A stretch of DNA of 64,000 nucleotides. Origin: Diplolepis rosae (taxonomy: Eukaryota; Arthropoda; Insecta; Hymenoptera; Diplolepididae). The stretch spans positions 32,131,501-32,195,500 of the forward strand of contig JAPYXD010000710.1 of NCBI GenBank assembly GCA_030998225.1, given 5' to 3'. Under the pieces are notes generated by a model that was not told where the DNA came from, ran no database searches, and was given only the letters and a program-made list of their open reading frames with translations. Every line of letters begins with the position of its first letter. Position 1 is the stretch's first letter. This document shows, piece after piece, positions 44,515 to 56,001 of the stretch. Position numbers and translations under genes: made by a program.

Positions 44515-45569
44515 AGTTCAATTTATCTTCATAAACTTTCTTTACCGAATTAACATTATAAATCAACAACAGGAATTCTGCAAAGGTTTTTTACTTATAG
44601 AAATAGAGTACTTGATGTACTATTAATAATAAATTAGGCATTGTTGTAAATGGAACTCATTATATTTTGTTGATTGTCATTGGAATTTGAGATTCAATTA
44701 ACAAAGTTCGACGATCGCATATGGAACTTTGTCACCTCACCTTCTGTTTTGAATATGAATAATGAAGTTTGTCTTAAAATAAAAGTATCAATTGTGGGCC
44801 CAATCTCTTAGTATGCCTTAACGGCGTGGGAGTTAAAATCCATGTTCGAATAAATTACGCACGTACGTTTGACCGCGCGTATACTCCGCGACACGAGGTA
44901 GGTCCACAAGCCTCGTCATAGCAATAAGTTAAGCGGTTCACGTACCTTTTGGTAATTATGGATGCGTTTAAGCCGCGGTAGTTTGGGAAACTAAATAAAA
45001 TAATATACGTGAGCCAGAGTTTTTATTACCGGATTAAGTGCGCTTCTACTTCGTGCCAAGCCTATCTGTCTGCTTGATCTGCCTCGAAAAAAATAACTCG
45101 TACCAGCGGTCATCGCCTGTGCACGATTCTGACAAGAGAGGTACGAAATCTCGTTGATGGATGCAGGATAAATATTTCACGAATTTGAATCAAACGGTGC
45201 TATTGGACAAGAACGTCAAATTTAATGCTCGAGAATGACAAAATCTATAGTGTAGCCAGAAATAATTCATGTTTAACAAATGTGTACGAGTTATGCAAAA
45301 TAGCGAAGTATCTTGCTTGCTAATTGCATTTTAAACCAGGAGCACGGAGGAAAAAATATACTACTCTGCGCAATCAGTATGATTGCTATATATTTTAGTT
45401 AAAATTGAATGTTAAAAAACCCAAATTGATGACAAATTTACGACTTGATTTGGAATAAAAAGAAATAGATTTAAATAAATATTTATAATGAAGAAGGTAT
45501 GAAGAGAAATACATTGACTATAATCCTTTAAATCTTCTTTCCTTGTAGAAAAAATTTTCGTGTTACGTG
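44515..45569. other. AT-rich stretch around a GC-richer block
   Basis: 44810-45190 is near 45% G+C with many CpG and a ggattaa core (Bicoid/Otx-type) at about 45033; no frame. The rest shows nothing. Confidence 0.35.
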
Positions 45570-46180
45570 CACTGAGAAAACTGGAGTGTCAAACTTTGTG
45601 TGTCAAAATGTAGATAGTCAGTCTGAACTTCTAGATAGTACAACACTCTTTCCGAAATTTTTTCTTTTTGGTCAGGGAGACACTCATTTGATATTCTGCT
45701 TAACTGTTACCAGAGTGTCAGAATCACTATAAAGAGTGTCGATTGGTGAAATACGCGCGAAAATTGTGAAGTCACGTGGGTTCGCCTATTTTTCCTCCAA
45801 TATCACCAGCGTGGACTCTAACTTCTTTGCCGGTTTCGCGTCCTTTACGTGTTAAAGTGTCACTAGGGTTATTTTCGCCAACTAATTGGTAAGTACCCAT
45901 TTCACTTGCTATAATAACATAATAATTGTGAAAGCTTAAATGTAATAGTTTTGAGGTAGATCATAGAGGTAGATTATAGTCTATTTTTCCCTCTTCGATA
46001 ATCTATTTTTCTCTCTGCGATGATTAACTTTTCCCTCTAAAGTATTCAAGTTGACCATCTTATTTTCACAATTCACAGGTAATAAGTTACACTATCTAGA
46101 AGGCTGTCCTATAGTTTAACCTCAAATATAGTCTGCTTCACCCTCCAAATGCTTAGGTTGACACTCCAGTTTTCTCAGTG
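45570..46180. mobile_element. MITE with CACTG termini and AGTGTC repeats
   Basis: 611 bp. Left end cactgagaaaactggagtgt and right end acactccagttttctcagtg are perfect complements over 20 bp. TG flanks both sides. AGTGTC or its complement GACACT recurs several times in both halves, including acagtgtcaga-type words near the middle. Confidence 0.92.
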
Positions 46181-46549
46181 TGAGAAGAAGTACCATTTTA
46201 GAGAGTAAGCCAGAACTATTGGAAAAAGTTGTGAAAAAGTCCTATCATAATGGTAAAGTTTATTATGTCAAACATTACACGCTGTCTGTCTAAAATATGT
46301 GTTTAATAATGAGACATAATAGCAGCATTCATATAATTTTACCGAATCTTCTGGTGTAAATATATTTAATTGCATCATTTCGTAGTGACACTATTGATCT
46401 TTCATGCTCCTTGTTGATTCCCTTCATTTATTTGTCAAGTGGCAAACATTTTAGCCGAATAAAACCTACCTAAATGGGTCCGACCGAGGGGCAATTAAAC
46501 CTACGACCTACGGCTTTTAACGCACCTACGTCCTACAACTAACGCATTA
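46181..46549. other. Nothing seen
   Basis: 46430-46545 repeats the word acctac several times (aacctacctaa, aacctacgacctacgg, cacctacgtcctac), a short irregular repeat. Confidence 0.4.
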
Positions 46550-47050
46550 CTTTCTAAATCTGAATCAGTCAAAATCTACTGATTATCAATGAAATTTGAC
46601 TGATTCAAATAGCAAAAAAGAGGTTACTGCGAATCAGTCAAATTTCACTGATTACTTCAGTGAAAAGTAACTGGTTTAACAGTGGAAAATATTCACTGAA
46701 AAAAAAAATTCGCACGATACAGACATAATTGTGGTTCCTTGACCTATATTATATTGGAGATTTACCGAAAACCAAGGTTTGCTTGTATTAGTTCAGCCTG
46801 TATGTGTATTCCAACCATATGAATTACTATTGCAGCAATATTTTTGATTAACTGTCAAATATATTTTGTTGAATTACTTAAAAACATTCAGCTATAAATC
46901 CGAAGCATTTCTTTCAGTGTTGTGTTCACTAATTAAACAGTGAAAATTAATTGATTTAACAGTGAAAAATATTGTTTCCAGTGATGATTCAGTAAAAAGT
47001 CAAATCACTGATTCAATCAGTGAAAATTTGACTGATTTAGATTTAGAGAG
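46550..47050. mobile_element. MITE, TA-CTCTCTAAATC family, copy A
   Basis: Ends ctttctaaatctgaatcagt and the complement of ctctctaaatctaaatcagt, flanked by TA. The interior is built from TCAGTGA/TCACTGA words. It is enlarged by a nested CACTG element at 46694-46919. Confidence 0.85.
46694..46919. mobile_element. Nested CACTG-type MITE
   Basis: Ends cactgaaaaaaaa and the complement of cactgaaagaaa are inverted over ~12 bp, flanked by TT on both sides. It interrupts the TCAGTGA-rich interior of copy A. Confidence 0.65.
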
Positions 47051-47190
47051 TAAACTACTCTCGAAATTGCGGTTCCAAATTTTGGAACTCGTATTAGACG
47101 ACTGTTTTTCTAGAACGTTTTTAAGAAGGAGAAAAAGTGCCATCTACGATTCCAACTTTTGGACTCTGATGGGAACTTTTTTGAACTTTA

Positions 47191-47621
47191 CTCTCTAAAC
47201 CTGAATCAGTGAACGGCCACAGATTCGCAGTGACTATTCACTGATGGCAGCAGCTATAAGTCTTTCACTGAGAATCAGTGAAATTCGACTGATGAATCAG
47301 TGAAATAGATTGAACTCACTTGTTGAATCAGTGAAGTCTTCAGGTGGGAGTAATAAAACCAGCAATATATCTTAACGATCGATGAACTCGTTTATTTTAG
47401 GCTAAAAAACACTAAAACGAATTTACGTAATTATTATTATTTTTAAGGGACGATAAATAAGTAAAGTGTAGATGAAAGTTTTGAATTCGCGAATTCAAAA
47501 GTTATGTTCACGTGACGCGTTCACTGATTCCTCAGTGAAATGAAAGCAGGGCACTGATTCATCAGTTGATATATTTTCACCAATAAATCAGTGACTATTT
47601 CACTGATTCAGATTTAGAGAG
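47191..47621. mobile_element. MITE, TA-CTCTCTAAATC family, copy B
   Basis: Ends ctctctaaacctgaatcagt and the complement of ctctctaaatctgaatcagt, flanked by TA. It is separated from copy A by ~140 bp, which contain the perfect palindrome gttccaaattttggaac. Confidence 0.87.
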
Positions 47622-47623
47622 TA

Positions 47624-48124
47624 CGATTATAATATTCCATAAATGCGTGAAAGTAATATTTCAACCTATGGAATGTCTTATAATGTAAACGTGTAAGATA
47701 TGCATACACATCTTTAAAGGTATATTTTGTTTAAAAAAATGTTGGCATATGAATTTTCAATTTTTACCATCATTTTTGGTGATATTTCCCGAAACGTGTT
47801 ATATTAAGTAGCATATTTTTGGACCAATGGCAAAAATTCCTAATGGTTCTGGTTTACCGTCAAAAATGGTATTTCCAACCATCAAAATACTTTATCCCCT
47901 ATATACCACTAAGTGTTATATTTTCGATGTTTAACTGTCGAAAATATAGTATTGTGTACAATACTATCTGTATTCTTGATCTGTACAATATTTTTTGGCA
48001 GCTGTTACGATATAATATACTATATTGTCGCTAACCAAATATAGATTTTTATTCTTGATTTATAAATCCATTATCTTCCAATGATTAACATGTTCTATGG
48101 AAACATAATTTTCAAGTTACTTAC
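47624..48124. other. AT-rich stretch, nothing firm
   Basis: A 71-codon plus frame at 47819-48034 has no support. Confidence 0.45.
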
Positions 48125-48298
48125 TAATAGATTTGGAATCATGGACAAAGAATATATGTTTACTACAATGTACCAAGGGATGAAAATCTCACAGTCGTAG
48201 ATGGGACTAGCAACCTCAGGGAGCACAGAATCGCAGCATTGAACGTACCGTACCATGAAAATTGTATGTGATCCCACAACAACATGGGCAGATTTCAT
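48125..48298 (-). CDS. Exon-like frame before a consensus donor
   Basis: On the minus strand ATG at 48298 opens 58 codons (MKSAHVVVGSHTIFMVRYVQ... to ...MIPNLL) up to a GTAAGTAAC donor in phase 0. The composition is hydrophobic and membrane-like and the block is GC-richer than its flanks. A second frame over the same bases is also protein-like, and no promoter or upstream exon is seen, so this is weak. Confidence 0.2.
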
Positions 48299-48467
48299 CA
48301 AGATTCCTCAAGTCAGCTTTGCTCGCATATTCTTCCTTTTCTTCGTGACACCTTTTATCCTCTCCTTCTATAATCTTCAATGTCTCCTCTCACCTCTCTT
48401 TTGCATCCGTTTTTCACATCACAGCCGATCTGAGAAATAATATTCTCAAGTTTTTTTTCTTTTTCAG

Positions 48468-48531
48468 GAAGACGAGGTGTATAACGGGGTGAGGCCGTTC
48501 CACCACGGAGAATTGAAAATGATGATTGGCG
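48468..48531 (+). CDS. Candidate internal exon, plus strand
   Basis: A very strong acceptor (caagttttttttctttttcag) is followed by 64 bases and a good donor (GGCG with GTAAGC). In phase 0 it reads EDEVYNGVRPFHHG, then ELKMMIG, ending in phase 1; the composition is clearly protein-like. A further strong acceptor at 48789-48790 (ctctttctctcacaag) would continue in frame as RGEYLFFIIDINSRLLF to a stop at 48889, which could be the last exon. I recognise no family. Confidence 0.42.
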
Positions 48532-48990
48532 GTAAGCGGATAGAGGGAAAGGGAGGGAATAAAAGAGGTGGGAGGAAGCAGAAATAAGGAGATAAATAAG
48601 AAAAGTATAGAAGATGGTAGAGATCGGTAGGACGAGACTGAAGCAACCCACCGAAGAAGGGAAAAGGTGGATGGCAAAGAAAAAGAGTCGGGAGCGCGAA
48701 TTAAGTCGATCGCTGTGCGTGGAACCACATCCTTCGCGCATGGTACCTCCAGATACAGCTTTTCTTTTGTCCCTCTTTCTCTCACAAGCCAGAGGCGAGT
48801 ACCTCTTCTTTATTATCGACATCAACAGTCGCCTTTTGTTTTATAATAACCGCCGCTGCGGTTGCCGACACCTCGTCTTCGTTTTGTGATACCAATAAAG
48901 CAGTGCCTGCTCGCCATCATGCGACGAGGTCACTCTCAATCGCCAAGAAGAAACGAGAAAAGCTGAAAACTATCCATATTGCTCTGAGGG
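48532..48990 (+). other. Purine-rich, then GC-richer block
   Basis: 48530-48620 is GA-rich. The minus strand has the longest frame in the window (156 codons, 48355-48825), a product of the pyrimidine-rich composition rather than a gene. A 13-bp inverted repeat (gaagacgaggtgt) links 48468 and 48870. Confidence 0.3.
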
Positions 48991-49530
48991 AAGATTTCAT
49001 TTTTTCTTATTTATCTACGTCGTAAAATCTTACAATTTTCATGCCTTATGAATCGCATTTTTAGATACTTAATGTTAAAAGCGAATAATGTGTACAGATT
49101 TTAATTTGACTAAAATTTCATAACTGAGCAAATTGAAATTTTTATTTTTTCTAGCGATAATATTTTTTAATACAAATATAATAAAACTGCGAATTATTTT
49201 ACCATGAAAATATTAAAATATAATTAGATTAACAAAACCATTCCTTAGGTTTGAAATTAATTTTTTCTATTCAAAATAATGCAGAAAGGTATATTATTTA
49301 TTCAATTTGTTTTAGCAATTTCTTTACGTCGAAAGAAAATTTGTTTTAGTTCACGAAAATATATTGAACAGATACCTTATTTTTTTAAGTAAGAAAATAG
49401 AAATTACGTCATTCTAAAAATTTCAAAATATTTTTGTATAATTCGAAAAAATATACGTCGAAGGAATGATTTCTTTAATTATGAACAACATTTTCTAAAT
49501 GGAATTCGTGTTTAATTCAGCTGAACTGTA

Positions 49531-49804
49531 CTCTCTAAATCTGAATCAGTCAAATTTTCACTGATTGAATCAGTGATTTGCCTTTTCATTGATTCATCAG
49601 TGAAAAAATATTTTTCACTGTTAAATCAGTTAATTTTCACTGATTCATCAGTGAAAAAAATATTTTCCACCGTCAAATCAGTCAATTTTCACTGAATTAA
49701 TCAGTGAAATTTGACTGATTTACATTAACCTCTTTTTAGATATTTGAATCAGTCAAATTTCACTGATTATTTCAGTGAAAATTGACTGATTCAAATTTAG
49801 AGAG
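49531..49804. mobile_element. MITE, TA-CTCTCTAAATC family, copy C
   Basis: Ends ctctctaaatctgaatcagt and the complement of ctctctaaatttgaatcagt with TA on both sides. The interior is repeated TCACTGATTnnATCAGTGA words. It splits the left arm of the large inverted repeat. Confidence 0.92.
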
Positions 49805-50110
49805 TAGATTAATACAAAAGAATCAAGAATGACGTTAACTAATTATTACTAATTACGTCAACATTATTAAATTAAAATTGATAGATCAAATAAAAATAAA
49901 TCGAAGGTTTTATAGATTTAAAGAAACCTTAAATAAATCATTCCTGATTTTGAGGTGAATTTATAGAGGATGACGACCTTCTTTGCACTAATTCCTAAAA
50001 AAAGTCTATGTCTGGGAAGTTTATTAAATTTTTCAAAATTTGAAATTTAAATCCATTGATTTATTATTATTGTAATACCTTTTGTAGAACTTGAATAGAA
50101 GACCTAGTTA

Positions 50111-50392
50111 CTCTCTAAATCTGAATCAGTCAAATTTTTACTGATTGAATCAGTGATTTGCCTTTTCTCTGATTCACCAGTTAAAAAATATATTTCACTG
50201 TTAAATCATTTGATTATCACTAATTGAATCATTGGAAAAAATATTTTCACTGTTAAATCAGTTAATTTTCACTGAAGCAATCAGAGGAATTTGACTGATT
50301 TAGAGCAACCTCTTTTTAGCTATTTGAATCAGTCAAAGTTCACTGATAATCAGTAGATTTTGACTGATTCATATTTAGAGAGTACACTGAGA
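50111..50392. mobile_element. MITE, TA-CTCTCTAAATC family, copy D
   Basis: Same ends and architecture as copy C, slightly more diverged, TA on both sides. It sits at the centre of the large inverted repeat, directly against the CACTG end at 50395. Confidence 0.9.
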
Positions 50393-50394
50393 AA

Positions 50395-51884
50395 ATAAGG
50401 TTGCTTGTCTCATCCAATTTATTGGTTGACAAAACCAAAAAATTGGGTGGCGCCCCACAGTCCAACGAATTAGATGTTGCAGCAACAAACGTTTTTTACA
50501 TTCTCATCATGGATGAGAAGGTATTGGTTTTATGTGAAAAATGACTTTCGAAATTTTCATCAAATCTTTACGTTTTGAGACCCCCTGAGTCAGAAAAAAT
50601 GGTTTTTACGAAAGTGTCTGTCTGTCTGTCTGTAGGTCGTGTGCGGCATAACTCTCGATAGAATTATCAGATTAAATTGAGCTTTGGTACACTTTATCGG
50701 AGCTGAAAAAGTAAGGACAAGTTCGTTAACCAGCCACATCCAATCAAAATTGAGGGGTTGAGCACTACTTTTGTGTTTTTGAAAATAATTTTTTGAAAAA
50801 ATCAAAAATTTCAATACTGGTTTTAGATAGTGTTCATAAATCTCTAAAAATTATCCTGATAACATTTTTTGATTAAATCAAAATTAGAAATGTTACAGCA
50901 TATTCAAATTCGAAAAAAGTCAATATCAAAATTCCATTTTCCAGTTAAATTATACGAGATACGAAAAAACGTTATGATACAATATTATTGAATAAATAAA
51001 GACCTACAAATTTGAATTGTAACATTTTTTCATAAGATGCATATTTTTCTTTTTAATTAAAAAAAAAACTACTGAAAATCCAAAATTTAATTTTTTAACA
51101 ATAATATGTAAAATAAGAAAAAAGTTGTTTTGTCTCACACAGTTTCTGATAAAACATATATTTTTCGTTTCAATTCCAAAAAATATGATTAAAATTCAAA
51201 AACTTCATTTTTTAGACAAAATATGTGAGATACAAAAAAAACTTTGAGATGAAAAATTGTTTGGCTAAATAAGGTCTACACATTCTTATCGAGAAATTTC
51301 TCGACAGGATGTATATTTTAATTTTTTGATTTTTAATATTGAAAAAATTTGATTTTTTTCACCGAAATATGTGAGATACGAAATAAGCGTTGTTCTGCAA
51401 AATCGTTTCCTTAAATAAAGTCTACGATTGTTTTTTCTTTTTGAGATATTTGGAAGAAAATAAATTTATCAATAATCATGTAATTTATTAAAAAGTTACA
51501 AAAATGCATACAGAAAATCGAGCGCGAAGCGCGAGTGTCATGATGAGAATGTGTTCCTTAAGGCCGATAGAGCCTTAAGTAAATTGAATTTCCTGTTTCA
51601 CTTAAACTGAAAAAGAAACTTAGTGAATTTGAGAAAATGACTAATTTACATCATCTTTAATATCATTAAATTGGTTTGAGCTTTAGTATCAAATTATAAG
51701 AAATAAACGTATGCGAAGAGCACAAGACCGAGCGCGAAGCGCGAGGTCCAGAAAGAACGGAGCGCGAAGCGCGACGATCGAATCGCGCGCCCTAGGCGCG
51801 CTCAAACTTGCGAGCGAAGCGAGCTGCGCGCGAAGCGCTCAATGAGAATGTGCCCGCGAAGCGGGCAGATTTTTTTTGGTGTAA
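50395..51884 (+). repeat. Composite insertion: CACTG end, ~143-bp tandem units, GC hairpins
   Basis: Begins cactgagaaaataagg (TA before it) without a visible partner end. At about 50620 lies gtctgtctgtctgtctgt, followed by ataactctcgatagaattat. From about 50850 to 51480 four diverged ~143-bp units repeat gagatacgaaaa and aaataaggtctac. The last part (51518-51866) is a series of GC-rich hairpins. Related sequence is at 33200-35390. Frames here are not genes. Confidence 0.7.
51518..51866 (+). repeat. Series of GAA-loop hairpins
   Basis: gagcgcgaagcgcgag (51519 and 51725), gagcgcgaagcgcgac (51759), gcgagcgaagcgagc (51809), gcgcgcgaagcgctc (51825) and gcccgcgaagcgggc (51852) each place GCGAAGC at the tip of a short stem. 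The stems differ in sequence yet several remain paired. A near-palindrome, gcgcgccctaggcgcgc, lies at 51784-51800. Confidence 0.75.
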
Positions 51885-52334
51885 ATATGGTTTTACTTCA
51901 GTTCTACAAAATGTATTAAAATAATTAGAAATCAATGGATTCAAATTTCACATTTCTGAAAATATAATAAAGATCGTAGAGATAGACTTTTCTAGGAACT
52001 ATTAAAAAGAAAGTCGTCATTCTCTACGAATTTACTTCAAAATCAGGAATAAATCACCTAAGGTTACTTGCTGATCAAAATGATCAAACCCAAACAACAT
52101 TTAGAAAATGTTGTTTATAATTGAAGAAATCGTTTCTTTGACATATATTGTTTCGAATTATACAAAAATATTTAGAAAATGTTTAAATATGACGTAATTT
52201 CTATTTTCTGATTTGAGAAAATTATGTATTTGTTCAATATATTTTCGTGAATTAAAACATATTTTTTTCGACGTGAAAAAATTGCTAAAACAAATTGGAT
52301 GAATAATATACCTTTCTGCATTATTTCAAATCAA

Positions 52335-52588
52335 CACGGAAAAAAATAGTTCAGTAAAGTTTATAGAACTTTTCAAGAGTTGGGGACAAAGGCATTTACC
52401 GAACAAAGTTCTGCAAAATTGACAGAACTTTTTAGTATAAAAAGGGGAACATTCAGGAATAATTATTGAAAGTTTCACGTTAATTATGAAAAGTTCTATA
52501 AATGTTGTAAAACTTTTTTCCGTAAATGCCTGTATCCTTAACTCTTAAACAGCTCTATATAAACTTTATTGAACTATTTTTTTCCGTG
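52335..52588. mobile_element. MITE with CACGG termini
   Basis: Ends cacggaaaaaaatagttcag and the complement of cacggaaaaaaatagttcaa are inverted, flanked by AA on both sides. Internal inverted words (agttctataaatg against gcatttaccgaac) occur. It splits the right arm of the large inverted repeat. Confidence 0.9.
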
Positions 52589-52866
52589 AATAAAATGACT
52601 TTTAAATCAAAGAAATCGTTCTATTAGAATAACTACATTTTAATATATCTATGGCAAAATAATTCGCAACTTTTAATATTTGTATTAAAAAATATAATCG
52701 CTAGAAAAAATGAAAATTTAAATTTGCCCGGTAATGAAGTTTTCAGTTAAATTGAAATCTGTTCCTATTAATCCCTTTTAACATTAAGTATCGAAAAATG
52801 CGATTTATAATGCGTGGAAATTATAAGATTTCGCAATGTAGAGAAATAAAATGAAAATCAAAAGAT

Positions 52867-54600
52867 ATACATAAATAATGTGTAGGGTTGAAACGAACGA
52901 TATAAAAAAATAAAATTTTGAAATTTCTAAATTCTAATTATTTTGATACCTATATTTGAAAAAATGAAATTCGACGCTTTCCATTATCCAAATGTGTGCT
53001 TCCTGCTTAAAACACACTATTCCAAGATGAATTTGCCCCCCCTTAGCATATAAAATGAACTCATTTGGGTCAAAGCAGTACTTGAAATAAATAAGCATCT
53101 AAAAATAAATTAATGCATCCGATAAATAGTAGTATTGGTGACGTTATTAATACCCGAATGGTCATGCAAGAGAGTCTTAGTGAACGTACCCTTGCATGCA
53201 GGTACGAGCAAAGCTTAGAGCTATGTAGCTGTGAGTATCTGTGATCGCCATGCATATTGCACATCGTAGCCTGAACATAATGTCACACATGCTGATTTCT
53301 TTGTACGATTGCTAGTGGACCCGTTCACATTCACACCGGGCCATCTCGTACACGCGGAGAGGCGCACGATCGCAAAATGTCCTGTTGTTGGTACCAATGC
53401 TCGTGGGCTATAGGTTGTTAGGAGTAAGGTGCTTTGGTCCTTGCTAGCTCTTCGGTCGGACTGTTAGATGCTTGTATCGTTGTTGCTTGGTTAGTTGAAC
53501 GACCTAGCCCGGATCTGCTTCGTACCGATTACCGCTTTCTGTCTCCTTCTTCGGAACATGCTTGTGTTTATAAATACTTTCCCAATGCATACATATTCCA
53601 ACTTTTTCTGCATACCAGAAGAATCTAGTATAAATTTAAATTCTAACATTATTCTTATTTATTCATTTGTCCTCGATACTTTTGACATTAAAAGTTTACC
53701 TCGACGGAAATAAATTTATCAATCTTAGCTATTATGCTGGAGTGAGAAGATAATTTGATTTGGTTAAGTGTGTTTGTGTTGCAGCAAAGTCAATTCCACT
53801 TAGTGTGTTAGGAGTCAAAAGTAGTTAGATTGAACTGCAAGTCTGCAGTATTGGTTGTACAATTATCCTGACGCAGTTACCCCTATTATTTTTACTGTTC
53901 TTTGTTTCTTGAAAAGTACTTCAGAATACTGTACTCGAATGAAGTAGGCATTCGGTATTCAGTGACGCAGGTCGCACGCGACTCAACAACGAAATCAAAA
54001 CATTATGTTTTTCGTCCACGTCCTGCCTCAGTACAGTGAACGCAGTCACACTGCTAATTTTGATTTAGTGAAAAAATTTATCTTCATTTTTGAAAACAGC
54101 AAATACATCTAATTAAAAAAAAATTAGTACAAAAGGTTTTTGTTTCTGATACTTATTTCGCTGGCAAATTATTTACAGTGACTGAAGAATTTAGAGCTTG
54201 TTATATGTATAAATAGGAAAATGTCCCAACTTAATAGAATACTATCTAAGTAATCAGAAATTTGTAAAAATCTTTTCATGTTCCTTTGATAATGGAAAGA
54301 ATATTTTTAAATTTGTTGCAGATTAGATCCTGAATGATGTCAAGCTGTTTAAGGAATAAAATATAGTGGCGCCTGAGTCGAGACATGTGGGATGCTTGAA
54401 GTCTGTCAATTATTCTACAATGTCAGTTTTTAAAATGGGATTACGTGATGAGAAAAATAAGTATCATTTGTAGTTTTCTGATAAATCTTCCATTTTCGAT
54501 AATTAATGAATCAATTTACTACTGCCTGATGATGAATGGAATGTTGAACTGATTGTCTCATAGAAGAATTTTTGAAGGATTTAATTAGAAGGAAAGAAAC
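52867..54600. other. AT-rich stretch with a GC-richer patch
   Basis: 53050-53600 is GC-richer, with the imperfect palindrome gtacccttgcatgcaggtac near 53188 and no convincing frame. An acceptor-like tract (gtgtttgtgttgcag) ends at about 53786 but no open exon follows. The rest shows nothing. Confidence 0.35.
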
Positions 54601-55310
54601 ATATTAGACATATTTCATAGGATGATCAAAATTTGTGCACTCATTTGGCGCGCCTCCCTCTAGTTCCTCCTCTTTCCCCTTCCATTTGGCAGGGTCGACT
54701 GTGATTACGATTGTCCTCTGCAATGGCTCATTTGTTTCTAGATCACAACTTATAGTCGCCACGAGGAGGGCAGCTGCGTCAAGGCAGGCAGTCAGTCGCA
54801 CTCAGCGAAGCTTCATAATAGACATTAACGATCGCGATCGGTTTGTTTTTCTTCTCTCTCTTCTATCTCACTTTCCGCAATTTTATCTCTCTTTTGTCCC
54901 TTTAGTCATCTACGTAATCGTCGATCTCCTTCTCGCACGTAGCTCTGATTCCTTCTCTGTCAGTGGCGTTTCCGTCTTTGTCATTCTCATCCGCATCATA
55001 ATCATCATCATCATCATCTTCGTCTCTCTCATCTGGCTGATTGTATAATTGGGTGGCAGCAACGAGCTTCGTGCGTCACTGCGATGATTTACCCCCTCCA
55101 ACCCCTACCCCACCGGTCAACACGGGCTTCGGTCAATCACGTCGTAATTACTTTTAATGCTGAACGACTCAACTGACACAATATCTAACCCGTCGACAGC
55201 TCGTCCCGACTTGCTAACTGCCCGCGCTCTGCATACTTCGCACGATCGAATTAATTGGTAATAGACCGCGGTGCCCAACGAGGCAAATATTGCGATTAAT
55301 ATTGATTGGA
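54601..55310. other. GC-rich block with a 137-codon plus frame
   Basis: The frame 54635-55048 ends in low-complexity Ile-rich sequence from an (atc)n run (54994-55020) and has no domain. The minus strand has a 65-codon frame. Two pyrimidine tracts ending in AG (54694, about 54905) are acceptor-like. A short peptide-level echo (FIIDIN) of 48790-48889 exists but is too short to mean homology. Likely regulatory. Confidence 0.3.
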
Positions 55311-56001
55311 ATACTTTGCTTATATATACTTAAAAACAAACAGAAGAAGAATCCGCAGCTTTTCTACATACTTGGAACACTTTCTTTTTGCCTTTTCACT
55401 AATTCCATCGAGTGATCAGGAGTTTATAATCCTGTAAGAGATTGTGCACCGTTATCTTTATTCTATACAAGAAGCAATTAGGGACAACTTTACTTTCCTC
55501 CGGAAGAGGTGCTAGACTCTACTTTAATTTCTTTTTCGGCAACATACGAGAATGTAATTTACATGGGAATTTATGTTAATAAATATTCTGATGAATAGTA
55601 TAGAAAGGGAGAGAAGTATGATTGGTACGTAGAATGCTTCGATACTGAAGTCGTAATTGATGGATTGAAGTTCTTTAATTGAGCACCGCTGGTTGAGAAT
55701 GATATTTACATCCTTCTCTTTTCATTGTTGAAATTCAGCGATTTTTTGCATGTCAAATTTTTAACACAAGCCGTACAGAAAAGTTTTTAACTAACTGAAG
55801 TTCACTTTTGCTCTGATCTAGTCCAGTTTACGTGTTGGATACTTTTCCATGATAGTAAAAATTTGATAAATTTGTTATAATGGTTTGATAAAATTTATCA
55901 AATTATGGATGCTTTTTATTTGCAAAGGGGAATTCCACAGTCTGAGTTTTTTTATATACTGTCGTCATTGAAATAAAATGCATGGTTTTCGTCAATTAAT
56001 A
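55311..56001. other. AT-rich stretch, nothing seen
   Basis: No supported feature. Confidence 0.5.

Larger units (their letters stand above)
48991..52866. repeat. Large inverted repeat, about 3.9 kb
   Basis: The left arm (about 48991-50105) and right arm (about 51885-52866) are complements at roughly 80-85%. Examples: gcagaaaggtatattatt (49282) against its complement in 52300-52320; gcgaattattttaccat against 52635-52655; attcctgattttgaggt against 52035-52050. Each arm has been split by a MITE (49531-49804 on the left, 52335-52588 on the right). The centre (50106-51884) consists almost wholly of two later insertions, so the original structure was a near-continuous palindrome of ~1.6 kb. No coding capacity. 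Confidence 0.85.

Noticed and set aside
48355..48825. 156-codon minus frame, the longest in the window
   Set aside because: It lies in a purine/pyrimidine-biased block where stops are rare, shows low-complexity Leu/Ser/Phe content and no domain, and overlaps a better plus-strand exon.
54635..55048. 137-codon plus frame with a hydrophobic C-terminus
   Set aside because: The hydrophobic end comes from an (atc)n microsatellite, and no membrane-protein family is recognisable.
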